Positions 1 to 5,946 of a stretch of 5,997 nt of DNA are shown here, one piece after another (position 1 is the first letter of the stretch; each line of letters opens with the position of its first letter). The notes beneath the pieces are model-generated. The model searched no databases. It was not told where the DNA came from and saw only the letters and a list, made by a program, of their open reading frames with translations. The translations under genes were made by a program, and so were the position numbers. Source of the stretch: Tannerella sp. Lineage in GTDB: Bacteria > Bacteroidota > Bacteroidia > Bacteroidales > Tannerellaceae. The stretch spans positions 1-5,997 of the forward strand of contig JAISWC010000001.1 of assembly GCA_031271245.1 (NCBI GenBank), written 5' to 3'.

Positions 1-183
1 CTTGACGAGCCGCCCACCGACTGGTCGCAACTTACGAACAGCGCGTTCTTTACACGTACGCCCGGCGAACTTGTCTTTTCCGGCAAGCAGCGCGGAAGAA
101 GGCTTTACTTCTCCATGCGGTGGGAAAATACCCGCGGCGACAAAGGACCCTGGAACGACATCGACAGCGTCATTATCCCGTAA
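1..183 (+). CDS. C-terminal end of a conserved hypothetical protein (5' end outside window)
   Basis: Reading from base 1 in frame 1 gives 60 codons ending in TAA at 181-183, with no internal stop. The visible tail contains DWSQL, ELVFSGKQRGRRLYF and the aromatic stretch MRWENTRGDKGPW, and it ends in SVIIP. From memory, this Trp-rich tail (RWENTRG followed by KGPW, ending IIP) resembles the end of a family of short Bacteroidales hypothetical proteins of unknown function; I cannot verify that here. The alternative frame open over 2-208 gives a low-complexity Arg/Ser/Pro product and runs into the tandem repeat, so it is a shadow. No function is proposed. Start, full length and localisation lie outside the window. 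Confidence 0.7.
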   Translation, partial: LDEPPTDWSQLTNSAFFTRTPGELVFSGKQRGRRLYFSMRWENTRGDKGPWNDIDSVIIP

Positions 184-186
184 ATT

Positions 187-217
187 AACGATGAACGATA
201 AACGATAAACGATGAAC
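187..217. repeat. 7-bp tandem repeat, AACGATR, about 4.4 copies
   Basis: Four consecutive heptamers (AACGATG, AACGATA, AACGATA, AACGATG) followed by AAC begin 4 bp after the stop codon of the upstream gene. The unit has the same 7-bp period as the TATGAAG arrays near 1717-1956 but a different sequence. It is non-coding and AT-rich. No function is evident; slipped-strand growth of intergenic heptamers is the simplest explanation. Confidence 0.75.
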
Positions 218-223
218 AAATAA

Positions 224-320
224 AATCTCTGTGAAACTCTGTGTCCTCCTACAAATCCATGTAAGATTTACTACGTTCTTTTTCTTACAAAAGAGCGACA
301 CAGAGCAACACAGAGAGATT
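224..320. repeat. Imperfect inverted repeat of CTCTGTG words
   Basis: The left arm (224-245) holds two CTCTGTG words ten bases apart. The right arm (297-320) holds the reverse complement, two CACAGAG-type words. Pairing is 9 bp perfect (ACTCTGTGT side), then a 3-nt mismatch (AAA opposite CAA), then a further run of about 10 bp interrupted by a 2-nt bulge. The 51-nt loop holds a minor inner pairing of TGTAAG (260-265) with CTTACA (284-289). There is no T-run directly after the right arm, so it is not a standard intrinsic terminator. It fills most of the gap between the partial gene and the secreted protein gene. I recall similar CTCTGTG-rich intergenic repeats in other Bacteroidetes, but this needs a search. 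Confidence 0.7.
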
Positions 321-353
321 CAAAGAATAGAATAGAAAAAGAATTTTTTAATA

Positions 354-362
354 TATAATTTG
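354..362 (+). promoter_or_regulatory. Weak candidate -7 promoter element for the secreted protein gene
   Basis: TATAATTTG-like sequence lies about 35 bp upstream of the ATG at 398 in a very AT-rich stretch. It resembles the Bacteroidetes -7 consensus TAnnTTTG, but the spacing between TA and TTTG is off by one either way, and no clear -33 TTTG is seen upstream. This is the best candidate in the gap, but it is weak. Confidence 0.25.
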
Positions 363-397
363 ATTAATTAGATAACAACCAACTAAAAAGAAAACGT

Positions 398-1642
398 ATG
401 AAAAAGAGAATTTTTACTTTGTTTATTCTCAGCTTTTTGCTGAGTGGAGCGCTCTCGAATGTGAAGGCGCAACCGTGGGCGTACAGTACTAATATAGGCA
501 GCAATTATATAGTTGAAACGTCTGTAAGCCGCGATTACTATGCTGCTTTTGGGAACTGTTCAAACACTCTGACTATTAACTTTGGAGGTCTATTTAATGT
601 CAGCGCGTCTCCTATCAGCGATAGTAGGGATACGATACTAGTTCTTCGTAATGGGGTGGAAGTTGTTAGGTTTAATACAGCTTCCATGTCTAAGACGGTG
701 AGCTTGTCGTGGGGTTCCGCTTTAGGCTCTGTCAGATTTTCGGTGATTTATAGATGGGCAGGGGGTGCATCCCTATCAGTAGGGACTTTCGAATATACTG
801 TTTATGCCAATCCAACAGTATCCACCAATTTTGACGGCGTATCGCTGTATGATTATTTCTATGGTCGGACGACGCAATTTCCGGGAAAAGTAGAGTTTAC
901 CATCAGAGGCGGATCTCCGGATTTGGAGTACAGCCTGACTAACTTTGCTCAAAATACGACGCCGCGCAGGGTTTACGCAAATGGTTACACCGGTTCCCAA
1001 ACGATAGCTCTTACTCCGCTTGACATTCAGAATCTGATTCCAGGCTCTACCATTCAGTTCAATGAACCTCACGGTTGCGGGGCTATCATGCCTGTATTCG
1101 GTGTTCCGGAAGTACCGGAACCGCTGGGCGGTATTATTCAGCGTCCGATCTATATCGACAAGAGTGTGGAAGCACATGCGACGATTATTCCGGGTACGGG
1201 GATTCATTACGTGCCGAGCGGGAAGAATTTCGTATTCAAAGTGATCCCGAAGGAGGCGGATGCCGATGCGAAAGTGACGGTAACGACCGACCGGAAAATT
1301 CTCCCGCCGGAGGGCGAAGAGGACATCACCTATAAAATAGATGACGAAGGCATCTGGACCGTCACCATCCGTGGCATACAGGAAGCGCTCAACGTGAACA
1401 TTTCGTTCGCCGCTCCGAACTCGGCTACGGGCACAGCCGTCGTTGAGGGCGACCAGGTCTGGGGTACAGCGGGTGCAGCCTACATCACTTCTGCTACGGC
1501 AGGCAGCGTCCGCATCTACGGCGGTACAGGCGCGCTGGTAAAGACCGTCACCTATTCGTCCGGAACAACGGCTATTCCGCTTCCGGCAGGATTCTATATC
1601 CTCTCGAAGGGTGGCAGTAATTACAAAGTGATTGTGAAATAA
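398..1642 (+). CDS. Secreted modular protein with T9SS/DUF6383-like C-terminal domain
   Basis: 414 residues. The N-terminus is a signal peptide: KKR, a hydrophobic core at about 5-20, and likely cleavage after VKA (residue 24). No lipobox Cys is present, so it is exported but not a lipoprotein. Residues 25-235 are a Ser/Thr/Gly/Tyr-rich beta-type region that I do not recognise, with only two Cys (C54, C227). A Pro-rich linker (VPEVPEPLGG, 236-245) leads to a module at about 248-338 (RPIYIDKSVEAHATI, YVPSGKNFVFKVIPKE, WTVTIRGIQEALNVNISF), which looks like an Ig-like repeat seen in Bacteroidales surface proteins. Residues about 349-414 (DQVWGTAGAAYI, VRIYGGTGALVKTV, LPAGFYILSK, YKVIVK at the very end) match the pattern of a type IX secretion C-terminal signal or DUF6383 domain. 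I infer surface display or release via T9SS; the ligand or role is unknown. GC content rises sharply near 1080-1110, at the linker. The ATG at 398 is followed at once by the signal peptide, so the start is firm. A strong terminator follows. Confidence 0.85.
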   Translation: MKKRIFTLFILSFLLSGALSNVKAQPWAYSTNIGSNYIVETSVSRDYYAAFGNCSNTLTINFGGLFNVSASPISDSRDTILVLRNGVEVVRFNTASMSKTVSLSWGSALGSVRFSVIYRWAGGASLSVGTFEYTVYANPTVSTNFDGVSLYDYFYGRTTQFPGKVEFTIRGGSPDLEYSLTNFAQNTTPRRVYANGYTGSQTIALTPLDIQNLIPGSTIQFNEPHGCGAIMPVFGVPEVPEPLGGIIQRPIYIDKSVEAHATIIPGTGIHYVPSGKNFVFKVIPKEADADAKVTVTTDRKILPPEGEEDITYKIDDEGIWTVTIRGIQEALNVNISFAAPNSATGTAVVEGDQVWGTAGAAYITSATAGSVRIYGGTGALVKTVTYSSGTTAIPLPAGFYILSKGGSNYKVIVK

Positions 1643-1665
1643 ACCCGAATACTTCATCTTCATTG

Positions 1666-1704
1666 AAAAATCCCGGAACCGGAAAGCGGTTTCGGGATTT
1701 TTTT
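1666..1704 (+). terminator. Intrinsic terminator of the secreted protein gene
   Basis: The stem AATCCCGGAACC (1669-1680) pairs with GGTTTCGGGATT (1688-1699) with a single G-U-type mismatch around a 7-nt loop. The A-run at 1666-1668 and T-run through 1704 extend it. It lies 23 bp after the TAA at 1640-1642. The flanking A and T runs could make it work in both directions, but no minus-strand gene ends here. Confidence 0.9.
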
Positions 1705-1716
1705 ATATGTACGAAC

Positions 1717-1786
1717 TATGAAATATGAAGTATGAAATATGAAGTATGAAGTATGAAGTATGAGGTATGAAGTATGACGTATGAAG
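1717..1786. repeat. Heptamer tandem array, TATGAAG, 10 copies (left arm)
   Basis: Ten contiguous 7-bp units starting at 1717. Most are TATGAAG or TATGAAA, with one TATGAGG (1759-1765) and one TATGACG (1773-1779). Units 1738-1772 are the exact reverse complement of 1922-1956, in the same variant order. Read on the minus strand it gives a repetitive HTSYFIF-type peptide, which is a translation artefact. It begins 12 bp after the terminator T-run. Confidence 0.9.
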
Positions 1787-1805
1787 TTAGGAGCTAACGT
1801 CATAC
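1779..1805. repeat. Tight hairpin at the inner edge of the left heptamer array
   Basis: GTATGAAGTTAG (1779-1790) pairs with CTAACGTCATAC (1794-1805) over 12 positions with one mismatch (A1785 against G1799) and a 3-nt GAG loop. It uses the last array unit as its left arm. No T-run follows. A second, longer-range pairing CATCTAAT (1805-1812) with ATTAGATG (1855-1862) lies next to it, so the spacer between the arrays could fold as RNA or single-stranded DNA. Function is unknown. Confidence 0.6.
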
Positions 1806-1910
1806 ATCTAATAAAAGTGCCTTTGTTCTGGAGCTTAAAGAGAACCGGATTATCATTAGATGCCATTCGTGACGACGACATCCGACTCCTGTTATAAATA
1901 GCATTCCACC

Positions 1911-1956
1911 CATACTTAATACTTCATACCTCATACTTCATACTTCATACTTCATA
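1911..1956. repeat. Heptamer array in inverted orientation, CTTCATA, 6 copies plus CATA (right arm)
   Basis: Six 7-bp units read CTTAATA, CTTCATA, CCTCATA, CTTCATA, CTTCATA, CTTCATA, preceded by a partial CATA. Reverse-complemented this is TATGAAG x3, TATGAGG, TATGAAG, TATTAAG, TATG. That is the same order of variants as the left array, giving 35 bp of perfect pairing plus about 11 more with two mismatches. It ends a few bases before the -33 region of the xylA promoter. Confidence 0.9.
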
Positions 1957-1960
1957 ATTG

Positions 1961-1993
1961 ATTGTTTCATTTGCGAGAAAGTTTGTATATTTG
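1961..1993 (+). promoter_or_regulatory. Bacteroidetes-type promoter of xylA
   Basis: TATATTTG at 1986-1993 is an exact match to the Bacteroidetes -7 element TAnnTTTG. The -33 TTTG element is less clear: ATTG at 1961-1964 sits 21 bp upstream, TTTC at 1965-1968 sits 17 bp upstream, and a perfect TTTG at 1970-1973 is too close. Transcription would start near 2000, giving a leader of roughly 55 nt before the xylA ATG. I see no certain operator for a xylose-responsive regulator; the adjoining inverted heptamers are the only obvious symmetrical sequence. Confidence 0.65.
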
Positions 1994-2056
1994 CGGGCAA
2001 AACAAAGAACAACCTTATGTTAAAGGCACAAACAGGTATCATTATAAATTTGAATT

Positions 2057-3385
2057 ATGGCAATATTAACAGGTAACAAAGAGTTTTTCCCCGGAATCGG
2101 GAAAATTAATTATGAAGGAAAGGAGAGCCGGAATCCGTTAGCTTTCCGCTGGTATGATGAGAACCAAGTCGTATTGGGTAAAACCATGAAAGACTGGTTT
2201 CGTTTTTCGATGGCCTACTGGCATACGCTGTGTGCCGAAGGCGGCGACCCGTTCGGGCCGGGCACGAAGAAGTTCCCCTGGAACGACGCGCCGGACGCCA
2301 TCAGTCGCGCCAAGTATAAAATGGATGCGGCATTTGAGTTCATGACGAAAATCGGTATTCCGTTCTACTGCTTCCACGACGTGGATTTGGTAGAAGAAGG
2401 CAGTTCGCTGGCGGAATATGAAAGCAATCTGGCAAAAATTGTGGATTATGCGAAGGAGAAACAGGCGGCCTCGGGCGTGAAACTGCTCTGGGGTACGGCC
2501 AACGTATTCAGTAACCCGCGCTACATGAACGGCGCTGCCACCAATCCGGAGTTTGCCTCCGTGGCGTGGGCCGGGACGCAGATCAAGAACGCCATCGACG
2601 CCACCATCGCACTGGGCGGCGCCAATTACGTGTTCTGGGGCGGTCGCGAGGGCTATTTCAGCCTGCTGAACACCGACATGAAGCGCGAAAAGGATCATCT
2701 GGCGCAGTTGCTCACCATCGCCCGCGACTACGGACGCAGGCAGGGCTTCACGGGGACGTACCTGATTGAACCCAAACCGATGGAACCGACCAAGCACCAG
2801 TACGACGCGGATACGGAGACGGTTATCGGCTTCCTGCGCCACTACGGCCTGGACGGGGATTTCAAGGTCAATATCGAGGTGAACCATGCGACGCTGGCCG
2901 GCCACACGTTCGAGCACGAGTTGCAGGCCGCCGCCGATGCCGGGCTGCTGGGTTCCATCGACGCCAACCGCGGCGATTACCAGAACGGCTGGGACACCGA
3001 CCAGTTCCCCGTCGACATTTACGAGTTGACGCAGGCGATGCTCGTGATTATCGAGGCCGGTGGTCTGGGCAGCGGAGGTACGAACTTCGACGCCAAGACC
3101 CGCCGCAGTTCGACCGATCTCGAGGACATCTTCATCGCGCACATCTCCGGCATGGACACGTTCGCCCGCGCGCTGGCGACGGCGGCAAACGTGCTCGAAC
3201 AGTCGGACTACCGCAAACTGCGCGCCGCCCGCTACGCCTCGTTCGACGCAGGCGACGGCAAGGCGTTTGAAGAAGGCCGGCTGACGCTCGAAGACCTGCG
3301 CGGCATCGCCGCCCGCGACGGCGAACCGAAGCAGGTCAGCGGCAAACAGGAACTCTACGAGGCCATCATCAACATGTACATCTGA
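2057..3385 (+). CDS. xylA: Xylose isomerase (EC 5.3.1.5)
   Basis: 442 residues, the usual length for class II xylose isomerases of Bacteroidetes. It converts D-xylose to D-xylulose in the cytoplasm (often also D-glucose to D-fructose), using two divalent metal ions in a TIM barrel. All active-site motifs are intact: CFHDVD with H107 and D110, the base and its partner; EPKPMEPTKHQYD with metal ligand E238 and K240; NIEVNHATLAGHTFEHE with E274 and H277; IDANRGD with D302; GWDTDQFP with D313 and D315; and NFDAKTRR with D345. Each lies 6 residues after its E. coli XylA counterpart, which shows collinearity. The start MAILTGNKEFFPGI fits the family N-terminus, and the ATG follows an A/T-rich leader without a Shine-Dalgarno site. 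xylE follows after 70 nt on the same strand, which suggests one operon. The sequence is close in kind to the Bacteroides and Piromyces enzymes. No frameshift or missing residue is seen. Confidence 0.98.
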   Translation: MAILTGNKEFFPGIGKINYEGKESRNPLAFRWYDENQVVLGKTMKDWFRFSMAYWHTLCAEGGDPFGPGTKKFPWNDAPDAISRAKYKMDAAFEFMTKIGIPFYCFHDVDLVEEGSSLAEYESNLAKIVDYAKEKQAASGVKLLWGTANVFSNPRYMNGAATNPEFASVAWAGTQIKNAIDATIALGGANYVFWGGREGYFSLLNTDMKREKDHLAQLLTIARDYGRRQGFTGTYLIEPKPMEPTKHQYDADTETVIGFLRHYGLDGDFKVNIEVNHATLAGHTFEHELQAAADAGLLGSIDANRGDYQNGWDTDQFPVDIYELTQAMLVIIEAGGLGSGGTNFDAKTRRSSTDLEDIFIAHISGMDTFARALATAANVLEQSDYRKLRAARYASFDAGDGKAFEEGRLTLEDLRGIAARDGEPKQVSGKQELYEAIINMYI

Positions 3386-3391
3386 CAGGAC

Positions 3392-3438
3392 GACAGGCGA
3401 AAGCGTCCGGGGTGAAAAGCCCCGGCCCTTCGCCCGTC
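3392..3438 (+). promoter_or_regulatory. Intercistronic GC-rich hairpin between xylA and xylE
   Basis: The outer stem GACAGGCGAA (3392-3401) pairs with TTCGCCCGTC (3429-3438) over ten positions with one A-C mismatch. After a small internal loop, CCGGGG (3407-3412) pairs with CCCCGG (3420-3425) around a 7-nt loop. It starts 6 nt after the xylA stop and ends 17 nt before the xylE ATG. No T-run follows, so full termination is unlikely. It may protect the xylA mRNA 3' end or set the xylA:xylE ratio; that is inference. Confidence 0.6.
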
Positions 3439-3455
3439 AACCCTGATTGACAGTT

Positions 3456-5009
3456 ATGGGGAAAAAATCTACTTCCGTTTACGTACTGGGGATTACGCTG
3501 GTCGCAACCATCGGCGGACTGCTGTTTGGCTATGACACGGCGGTCATCTCCGGGACGGTCGAGTCGCTCCGTAAATTTTTTATTGAGCCACACGGTTTGC
3601 CGCTTGACCAGGCAAACGCCCTCGAAGGTTTTGTGGTCAGCAGCGCGTTAATCGGCTGCATCATCGGCGCGTCGTTTGCCGGCTGGGTCAGCCAGCGCTA
3701 CGGACGCCGGACGACACTGTTTTTTGCCGCCATTCTTTTTCTGCTTTCCGCCATCGGTTCCGCTTGGCCGGAACTGTTTGTCGGATGGCCCGGAAGCGGC
3801 GATCATACGTTCATGAATCTGTTTGTCGTCTACCGTATAGTCGGTGGCATAGGCGTGGGACTGGCATCCATGGTGTCGCCGATGTATATCGCCGAGATAG
3901 CGCCTGCACAGAAACGCGGCAACCTGGTTTCCTGGAACCAGTTCGCCATTATTTTCGGGATGCTGCTCGTCTATTTCGTGAACTATACCATCGCCCTGCA
4001 AGGCAATGCGGGCTGGCTGCACACCGTCGGCTGGCGCTGGATGTTCGCTTCCGAAATCATTCCGGCCTGTCTGTTCCTGCTGCTGCTGTTTTTCGTTCCG
4101 GAAACGCCGAGGTATCTGGCCATGCGGGGAAGATACGAAGCGGCGTCATCCATCCTCGAACGCCTGGCCGGCAAAAAGGAAGCGGAAAACGAAATCGCCG
4201 AAATCAGAGAAAGTCTCAAGGAAAAAACGCCTTCCCTGCATTCGTATTACAGGTTTATGGGGACGTGGCTGGTTTTGTTCCTCGTCGCTTACGTGGCGCT
4301 GAAATGGCTCGGCAATACCAACGCCCTGGAAATCTCGTTAATATCCAGTTTCTTTGTTTCGCTCGTCCTGCCCGTTCGTTCCTACGGCCTGCGGATCATT
4401 CTGGTGGGCGTACTCCTGTCGGCGTTTCAGCAGTTCGTCGGGATAAACGTGGTACTGTATTACGCTCCTGAAATTTTCAAGACGATGGGTGCGGCGACCG
4501 ATGCGGCGCTTTTGCAGCAGATTGTCGTCGGTTCGGTCAATCTTTCCTTTACCGTACTGGCCATCCTGACCGTCGACCGGTTCGGGCGTCGACCGCTGAT
4601 GATGATTGGAGCGCTGATCATGGCCGCCTCCATGCTGATGCTGGGAACGACGTTCTATGTTCATTCGGTTGGCGTCGGGTCGCTGGTTTGTATGCTGGTC
4701 TATACGGCGGGGTTTGCCATGTCATGGGGGCCGGTGTGCTGGGTGCTGCTGGCAGAGATTTTCCCGAACAACCTCCGGTCGGCGGTAATGAGTATTGCCG
4801 TCGCCGCCCAGTGGATCACCAATTTTCTTATATCATGGACTTTCCCGATGCTGGACAGGAGTCAGTTCCTTACCGACACGTTCAACCACGGAATGGCCTA
4901 CTGGATATACGGATTGATGGGAATCCTCGCCGCCCTGTTTATCTGGAAATTCGTTCCGGAAACGAAAGGAAAAACGCTGGAAGAGATGAACAGACTCTGG
5001 CGAAAGTAA
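3456..5009 (+). CDS. xylE: D-xylose/H+ symporter, MFS sugar porter family
   Basis: 517 residues from the ATG at 3456. A TTG at 3447 in the same frame adds three residues but is less likely. This is an inner-membrane transporter importing D-xylose with a proton. Sugar-porter signatures appear in order: FGYDTAVISGTVESL in TM1 (F24, D27), RYGRRTT after TM2, YRIVGGIGVGLAS with R127, NQFAIIFG with Q162, FASEIIPA with E200, PETPRYL after TM6, QQFVGINVVLYYAPE in TM7 (Q325, Q326, N331, Y335), N362, DRFGRRP, WGPVCWVLLAEIFP with W429, AAQW with Q452 and W453, and PETKGKTLEEM at the C-terminus. These match the xylose-binding and proton-coupling residues of E. coli XylE (F24, D27, R133, Q168, E206, Q288, Q289, N294, Y298, N325, W392, Q415, W416), supporting xylose specificity. 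The offset from E. coli shifts from -6 to +37 between E200 and Q325, revealing an extra segment of about 43 residues before TM7, with two hydrophobic stretches (269-285 and 291-307). It probably shares the xylA promoter. Convergent with the next gene. Confidence 0.95.
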   Translation: MGKKSTSVYVLGITLVATIGGLLFGYDTAVISGTVESLRKFFIEPHGLPLDQANALEGFVVSSALIGCIIGASFAGWVSQRYGRRTTLFFAAILFLLSAIGSAWPELFVGWPGSGDHTFMNLFVVYRIVGGIGVGLASMVSPMYIAEIAPAQKRGNLVSWNQFAIIFGMLLVYFVNYTIALQGNAGWLHTVGWRWMFASEIIPACLFLLLLFFVPETPRYLAMRGRYEAASSILERLAGKKEAENEIAEIRESLKEKTPSLHSYYRFMGTWLVLFLVAYVALKWLGNTNALEISLISSFFVSLVLPVRSYGLRIILVGVLLSAFQQFVGINVVLYYAPEIFKTMGAATDAALLQQIVVGSVNLSFTVLAILTVDRFGRRPLMMIGALIMAASMLMLGTTFYVHSVGVGSLVCMLVYTAGFAMSWGPVCWVLLAEIFPNNLRSAVMSIAVAAQWITNFLISWTFPMLDRSQFLTDTFNHGMAYWIYGLMGILAALFIWKFVPETKGKTLEEMNRLWRK

Positions 5010-5046
5010 CCGAAAAAGAGGCGTGCAGGGCAGTCCGGAGCGTGGT

Positions 5047-5946
5047 TCATCCGTTCCGTTCGCGGACGATGTCCGTTGTCGACACGTTGCCAACCGGCAG
5101 AGGCGATTCGGGATGATGCATTCTGTTTCTTTCGAACGCCTCTGCGGGGCTGGCATTGGCATAGCAGTACAGGCACCCGTGAAGACAGGTGTTGTATGCG
5201 CCGATGTCGACGCTTTCGATACACCGGCACGCCGGTCGCTGATTTTTGTCTTTCCCGGCCCGGAGGGAAGCGCCGGAAATGCTTTCAATCAGCCTGTCGT
5301 CAATACACTTTCCGTGCCCGATACCCCATGCCGTCAAATCGCAGGTCTCGGCACAGGTTTGTAATTCCATGCCATGGCGTTGCGCGATGAGCGCCATTTT
5401 TCCCGCCAGTGAAATGATTTCCGTGTCGCGTAACACCCTGACGGTGGTGCCTCTCAGATTTTTCTCCGTTTTCCTGTATGGGTCGATGAAACTGATCACG
5501 CATCGCTTTGTATGCGTAGCCAGCTTCCCGGCCAGGGCTTCAAAATGCGCCAGATGCCAGTCTTCCCCTATCCCGTGCGACATCAGGATGGGGTCGTAGC
5601 GCCAGATCACCCGTTCCGGCCCGACGAGACCGGACAGCCGGCGGAACGTTTCAACTAAGCTGTCCTTGTCCGGCAGCCGGACTTCCAGGTCGCGACCGTA
5701 AGGCGTAAGGGTGAACTGAAAATAAAAGGCGAACGGTTTGATTTCATCCAGACGCGGCAGCATGGGCGCCGGATTCTTGGTCCAGAAAACCATGCATTCG
5801 ACTTGGTCCGGGTCGACGGGTATCCGGCTTATCTGATGCACGTTCACCGGATTGCGCACATAGACGAAACCCTCCCTGACGCGGTTGAAAAACCATTTGC
5901 TGTAGAAGGCCGGAATGTCGGTCCGCCGGCTGATGCTCAAAATCAT
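5047..5946 (-). CDS. DUF1848 family protein with C-terminal Cys cluster
   Basis: 299 residues. The N-terminus MILSISRRTDIPAFYSKWF and the motifs VFWTKNP (53-59) and IWRYDPI (114-120) are typical of the DUF1848 family (PF08902), whose function is unknown. The C-terminal part holds TCAETC (C198, C202), C214, CRC (C240, C242) and YNTCLHGCLYCYAN, a CxxxCxxC at C254, C258 and C261. In this family that cluster is noted as similar to the Fe-S motif at the start of radical SAM proteins, so a 4Fe-4S cluster and redox or radical chemistry are plausible but unproven. No signal peptide or membrane segment is seen, so it is probably cytoplasmic. The start is firm: the ATG gives the family N-terminus, and an in-frame TAA lies four codons upstream (5956-5958). 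Its stop is 37 bp from the xylE stop in convergent orientation; I see no clear terminator in that gap. No link to xylose use is visible. Confidence 0.9.
   Translation of the reverse strand: MILSISRRTDIPAFYSKWFFNRVREGFVYVRNPVNVHQISRIPVDPDQVECMVFWTKNPAPMLPRLDEIKPFAFYFQFTLTPYGRDLEVRLPDKDSLVETFRRLSGLVGPERVIWRYDPILMSHGIGEDWHLAHFEALAGKLATHTKRCVISFIDPYRKTEKNLRGTTVRVLRDTEIISLAGKMALIAQRHGMELQTCAETCDLTAWGIGHGKCIDDRLIESISGASLRAGKDKNQRPACRCIESVDIGAYNTCLHGCLYCYANASPAEAFERNRMHHPESPLPVGNVSTTDIVRERNG

Noticed and set aside
776..1663. Long minus-strand open frame opposite the secreted protein gene
   Set aside because: Arg/Cys-rich product without a recognisable domain. The plus strand carries a signal peptide and a family C-terminus, so this is a shadow of it.
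1660..1881. Minus-strand 73-codon open frame with repeated HTSYFIF peptides
   Set aside because: It is a translation of the heptamer array and the terminator. A 7-bp unit read in triplets gives a 21-bp peptide period with no real domain.
1717..1956. CRISPR-like repeat array
   Set aside because: Units are 7 bp and contiguous with no unique spacers between them, and no cas genes are present.
2138..3142. Long minus-strand open frame opposite xylA
   Set aside because: Antisense shadow of a GC-rich conserved gene; xylA is certain.
3447..3452. TTGACA resembling a sigma70 -35 box before xylE
   Set aside because: Bacteroidetes promoters do not use TTGACA, and no suitable -7 TAnnTTTG element is present between it and the start.
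3764..4471. Alternative plus-strand frame within xylE
   Set aside because: Arg/Ala-rich frame-shifted reading of xylE. The sugar-porter motifs run without interruption in the main frame.
5010..5046. Terminator between the convergent xylE and DUF1848 genes
   Set aside because: I found no stem followed by a T-run in either direction in this 37-bp gap.
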